From an uncultured Lachnospiraceae bacterium (GTDB taxonomy: Bacteria > Bacillota > Clostridia > Lachnospirales > Lachnospiraceae): a stretch of 6,789 nucleotides of DNA. The stretch is taken from the NCBI GenBank assembly GCA_910584785.1, contig CAJUDX010000110.1, positions 1-6,789 on the forward strand, written 5' to 3'. This document shows positions 5,560 through 6,789 of the stretch, piece by piece (position 1 is the stretch's first letter; every line of letters begins with the position of its first letter). Under the pieces are notes generated by a model. It did not search any database. It saw nothing but the letters and a program-made list of their open reading frames with translations, and was not told the origin of the DNA. The position numbers and the translations under genes are program-made.

Positions 5560-5690
5560 GAAAAATTTCCTTTTTTCTTACATATATATGAAAAATTCAC
5601 CCCTGATTTTCCTTCGATCTTATTTTTTGTTCATGATACTTATTTCCACCAACGATATGCAATCCTCCCCGTTTGTAGCCTCAGCTATTC
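5560..5690 (-). promoter_or_regulatory. Candidate promoter of the recombinase operon, overlapping the right att arm
   Basis: On the minus strand TTGCAT (complement of 5657-5662) is followed after 18 bp by TATCAT (complement of 5633-5638), a 5/6 match to the -10 consensus. The -35 is weak (3/6). It lies inside the conserved inverted-repeat arm at 5652-5687, so recombinase bound at the attachment site would cover the promoter. The transcript would begin near 5626 with a leader of about 65 nt. No other coding sequence is supported in 5560-5687. Confidence 0.4.
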
Positions 5691-5720
5691 CAGATGACCT
5701 TAGTTGTCACCTCCATCGTT
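5652..5720. other. Right attachment junction (attR-like)
   Basis: The element arm 5652-5687 is the inverted counterpart of 2471-2506; the shared 9-mer appears here as TGCAATCCT (5658-5666). The TT at 5688-5689 is the inferred crossover dinucleotide, and permease codons resume at once (TTC CAG ATG ACC TTA). CAG also occurs 3 nt before the TT at both junctions (2463-2465, 5682-5684), so crossover a few bases to the left would give the same element length. Confidence 0.8.
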
Positions 5721-5786
5721 ATCCTCTGCCTGATTTCGGTTTTGCTGTATCAGCTAATTGCGCTGTTGGAAAAACGGATAAGATAA
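5688..5786 (+). pseudogene. Displaced 3' end of the ABC permease gene
   Basis: In the frame TTC CAG ATG ACC the sequence reads FQMTLVVTSIVILC, then a hydrophobic run (LISVLLYQLIALL) and the tail EKRIR before TAA 5784-5786. This is the last membrane helix and basic tail typical of NitT/TauT permeases, and exactly what is missing from the gene that starts at 1761. It has no start codon or ribosome binding site of its own, so it should be silent while the element is present. The terminator 27 nt downstream would originally have ended the thioesterase-ATPase-permease operon. Confidence 0.88.
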
Positions 5787-5813
5787 ACCGAGCACACGGA
5801 AAATCTGTCGAAT

Positions 5814-5848
5814 AAAGGGGGTGTTGCATCGCTCAACATCCCCTTTTT
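5814..5848. terminator. Bidirectional intrinsic terminator between permease and SIR2 genes
   Basis: AAAGGGG (5814-5820) pairs with CCCCTTT (5840-5846) and TGTTG (5822-5826) with CAACA (5834-5838), with one G-T pair between them and a 7-nt loop (5827-5833): a 13-bp stem. The plus-strand T-run is 5844-5848. On the minus strand the stem is followed by CCCCCTTTATT, a weaker U-tract. It sits 27 nt after the permease stop and 22 nt after the SIR2 stop, serving both convergent genes. Confidence 0.88.
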
Positions 5849-5870
5849 CCAAACTGTTTCCGCAAATTTT

Positions 5871-6713
5871 TCAGCGTATTAATTCTAAAACGGCATAGGT
5901 CTTTCGTCCTAATTCATCGGATAGCAAAACGGACTGCGCCCGTTTGTCTACCTCTGGCGGAAGCTGGTAAAGGTCAATCACTTCCAGCCCCTTACCCTCA
6001 TAATATTTCCGCAAATATTCCTTTCCCGCATGAAGGCTGCTCGAAAAGAAGTAGTTCTTGTGCATCTCCTTCCTCACCCGCATTTCCTTGGCAATATAAT
6101 CAATCCAGCTGACAAAGGTTTTCAAATTATAATCGTTCAGCGAGTAGCCGACAAATAAAAACACATGACCAATTAACAGCGATTTTAAATACGTCTCCAT
6201 CAGCCGGTGCGTCTCGGAATACTGCAGGTAATCGTCCTCTTTCAGCACCATCTTTTCCGGCTGTCTTATATCGCCATGAAGCTTAAGCAGGTAATGCGAA
6301 GAAATACCCGTCAGCAGATCCCTGTCCTCCCGGATTACCCTATAACCGCCAGCCACCTGATCCAGCAGGGTATCAAAATTCGTCGTCACAATATGCTTTG
6401 GATGAAGGGAACAAATCAAATAGTCCAGAAGATTGGGCTGGATATCCTCAGGAATCATGGATTTAATCAGAGAATAATAGTCCGCATGTCCCTCACTCTC
6501 ATCCAGACAATAATAATACTGCGGAATGCGGATATACTCTTCTGTCGCCAGCCGCCCCTCCATCGGATAGCCAATTTTTTCAGCAAACACCTGAACCATC
6601 TGCCCCCAGGTTGGAAGCCCTGAATTTTTGGATACTCCCGCACCTACAAAAATCACCAGCCTTTTCCGGTTCAAGGCAGAAGATAAATCTTCAATCATTT
6701 CATAAAATGTCAT
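5871..6713 (-). CDS. SIR2-family NAD-binding protein
   Basis: This 280-residue protein is a stand-alone SIR2-like domain, a Rossmann-type fold that binds NAD+ and acts as a deacylase or an NAD+ hydrolase. Visible motifs (numbered from the chosen start): VIFVGAGVSKNSGLPTW (20-36), HIVTTNFDTLLD with Asn112 (107-118), LKLHGD with the expected catalytic His146 (143-148), and FLFVGYSLNDYN (187-198). There is no CxxC zinc pair as in classical sirtuins, which favours the SIR2_2-type NADase group found in anti-phage systems. I chose the ATG at 6713 because GGAGG lies 5 nt upstream; the ATG four codons earlier (6725) has only an abutting G-run. It is convergent with the permease operon and outside the mobile element. 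No second defence gene is visible, though one could lie beyond the right edge. Confidence 0.85.
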   Translation of the reverse strand: MTFYEMIEDLSSALNRKRLVIFVGAGVSKNSGLPTWGQMVQVFAEKIGYPMEGRLATEEYIRIPQYYYCLDESEGHADYYSLIKSMIPEDIQPNLLDYLICSLHPKHIVTTNFDTLLDQVAGGYRVIREDRDLLTGISSHYLLKLHGDIRQPEKMVLKEDDYLQYSETHRLMETYLKSLLIGHVFLFVGYSLNDYNLKTFVSWIDYIAKEMRVRKEMHKNYFFSSSLHAGKEYLRKYYEGKGLEVIDLYQLPPEVDKRAQSVLLSDELGRKTYAVLELIR

Positions 6714-6734
6714 CTCTTCCTCCATCCCCCTGTC

Positions 6735-6759
6735 ACACTAGTGTACTGTCTGTATTATA
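6735..6759 (-). promoter_or_regulatory. Candidate SIR2 promoter and palindromic operator
   Basis: On the minus strand a perfect TATAAT (complement of 6754-6759) lies 40 bp before the chosen SIR2 start. A recognisable -35 is lacking at 16-18 bp. Just downstream of the predicted start point is the perfect 10-bp palindrome ACACTAGTGT (6735-6744), which could bind a dimeric repressor. The remaining bases to the right edge show nothing else I can support. Confidence 0.4.
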
Positions 6760-6789
6760 TATAGCCAAATTAACTTGCCTCTATGGGAC

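Larger units (their letters stand above)
2471..5689 (-). mobile_element. 3,219-bp serine-recombinase integrative element inside the permease gene
   Basis: The boundaries come from three independent signs. The permease reading frame breaks at 2469-2471 and resumes at 5688-5691 with the missing C-terminus. Both junctions carry TT at matching positions. The element ends are 36-bp imperfect inverted repeats flanking that TT. Contents, all on the minus strand: a membrane protein, a large serine recombinase and a small protein translated just ahead of it, plus about 500 bp of noncoding DNA with two direct repeats. There are no phage structural, replication or conjugation genes. This is a minimal element, smaller than phages or conjugative transposons that use such recombinases. 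It may be an autonomous integrative element, the remnant of a larger one, or a domesticated intervening element whose excision controls the transporter. Confidence 0.85.

Noticed and set aside
2470..5706. TTAGTTG present at 2470-2476 and 5700-5706 as a possible 7-bp crossover core
   Set aside because: Joining there would put the permease out of frame and drop four expected residues, and it is not at the centre of symmetry of the element ends. TT at 2469-2470 and 5688-5689 satisfies both tests.
5507..5815. A 102-codon plus-strand open frame across the right element boundary
   Set aside because: It runs antisense through the start of the 52-residue gene and the att arm, and its second half reads the permease tail in the wrong frame. 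It has no ribosome binding site or recognisable protein character.

Overview
The window looks like chromosomal DNA of a Gram-positive anaerobe of the Clostridia, most likely a Lachnospiraceae-type gut bacterium. The grounds are moderate GC genes with AT-rich spacers, strong AGGAGG-type ribosome binding sites, a NitT/TauT-type ABC importer and a clostridial-style large serine recombinase. The assignment is an inference from style, not from a marker gene.

Layout. Positions 1-86 may hold the tail of a membrane-protein gene. Positions 87-456 are an AT-rich regulatory stretch with a LysR-type box, a good extended -10 promoter and a long leader whose inverted repeat ends at the ribosome binding site. 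A plus-strand operon follows: a PaaI-like hotdog thioesterase (457-900), an ABC ATPase (929-1774) and an ABC permease (from 1761). The permease stops early at 2477. Its missing last 31 codons lie more than 3 kb away, at 5691-5786, in the same orientation and directly before a bidirectional terminator (5814-5848). Convergent to the operon, beyond that terminator, is a SIR2-family gene (5871-6713, minus strand).

The central result is that a 3,219-bp element (about 2471-5689) splits the permease. Removing it at a TT dinucleotide present at both junctions restores an in-frame 268-residue permease. The element ends are 36-bp imperfect inverted repeats (26/36 identical) centred exactly on that TT, as expected for the two arms of a serine-integrase attP. 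The element carries, all on the minus strand, a 660-residue large serine recombinase with an extra C-terminal winged-helix-like domain, a 52-residue protein whose stop codon abuts the recombinase start (TAGATG), and a 121-residue membrane protein of unknown function. A noncoding stretch between them holds two 102-bp direct repeats with RNA-like hairpins.

How it fits together: while the element is integrated the transporter lacks its last membrane segment and is probably inactive; excision would restore it exactly. The element is therefore either a small integrative parasite or a reversible gene switch comparable in logic to skin-type intervening elements. The sequence alone cannot say which. 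The SIR2 gene lies outside the element.
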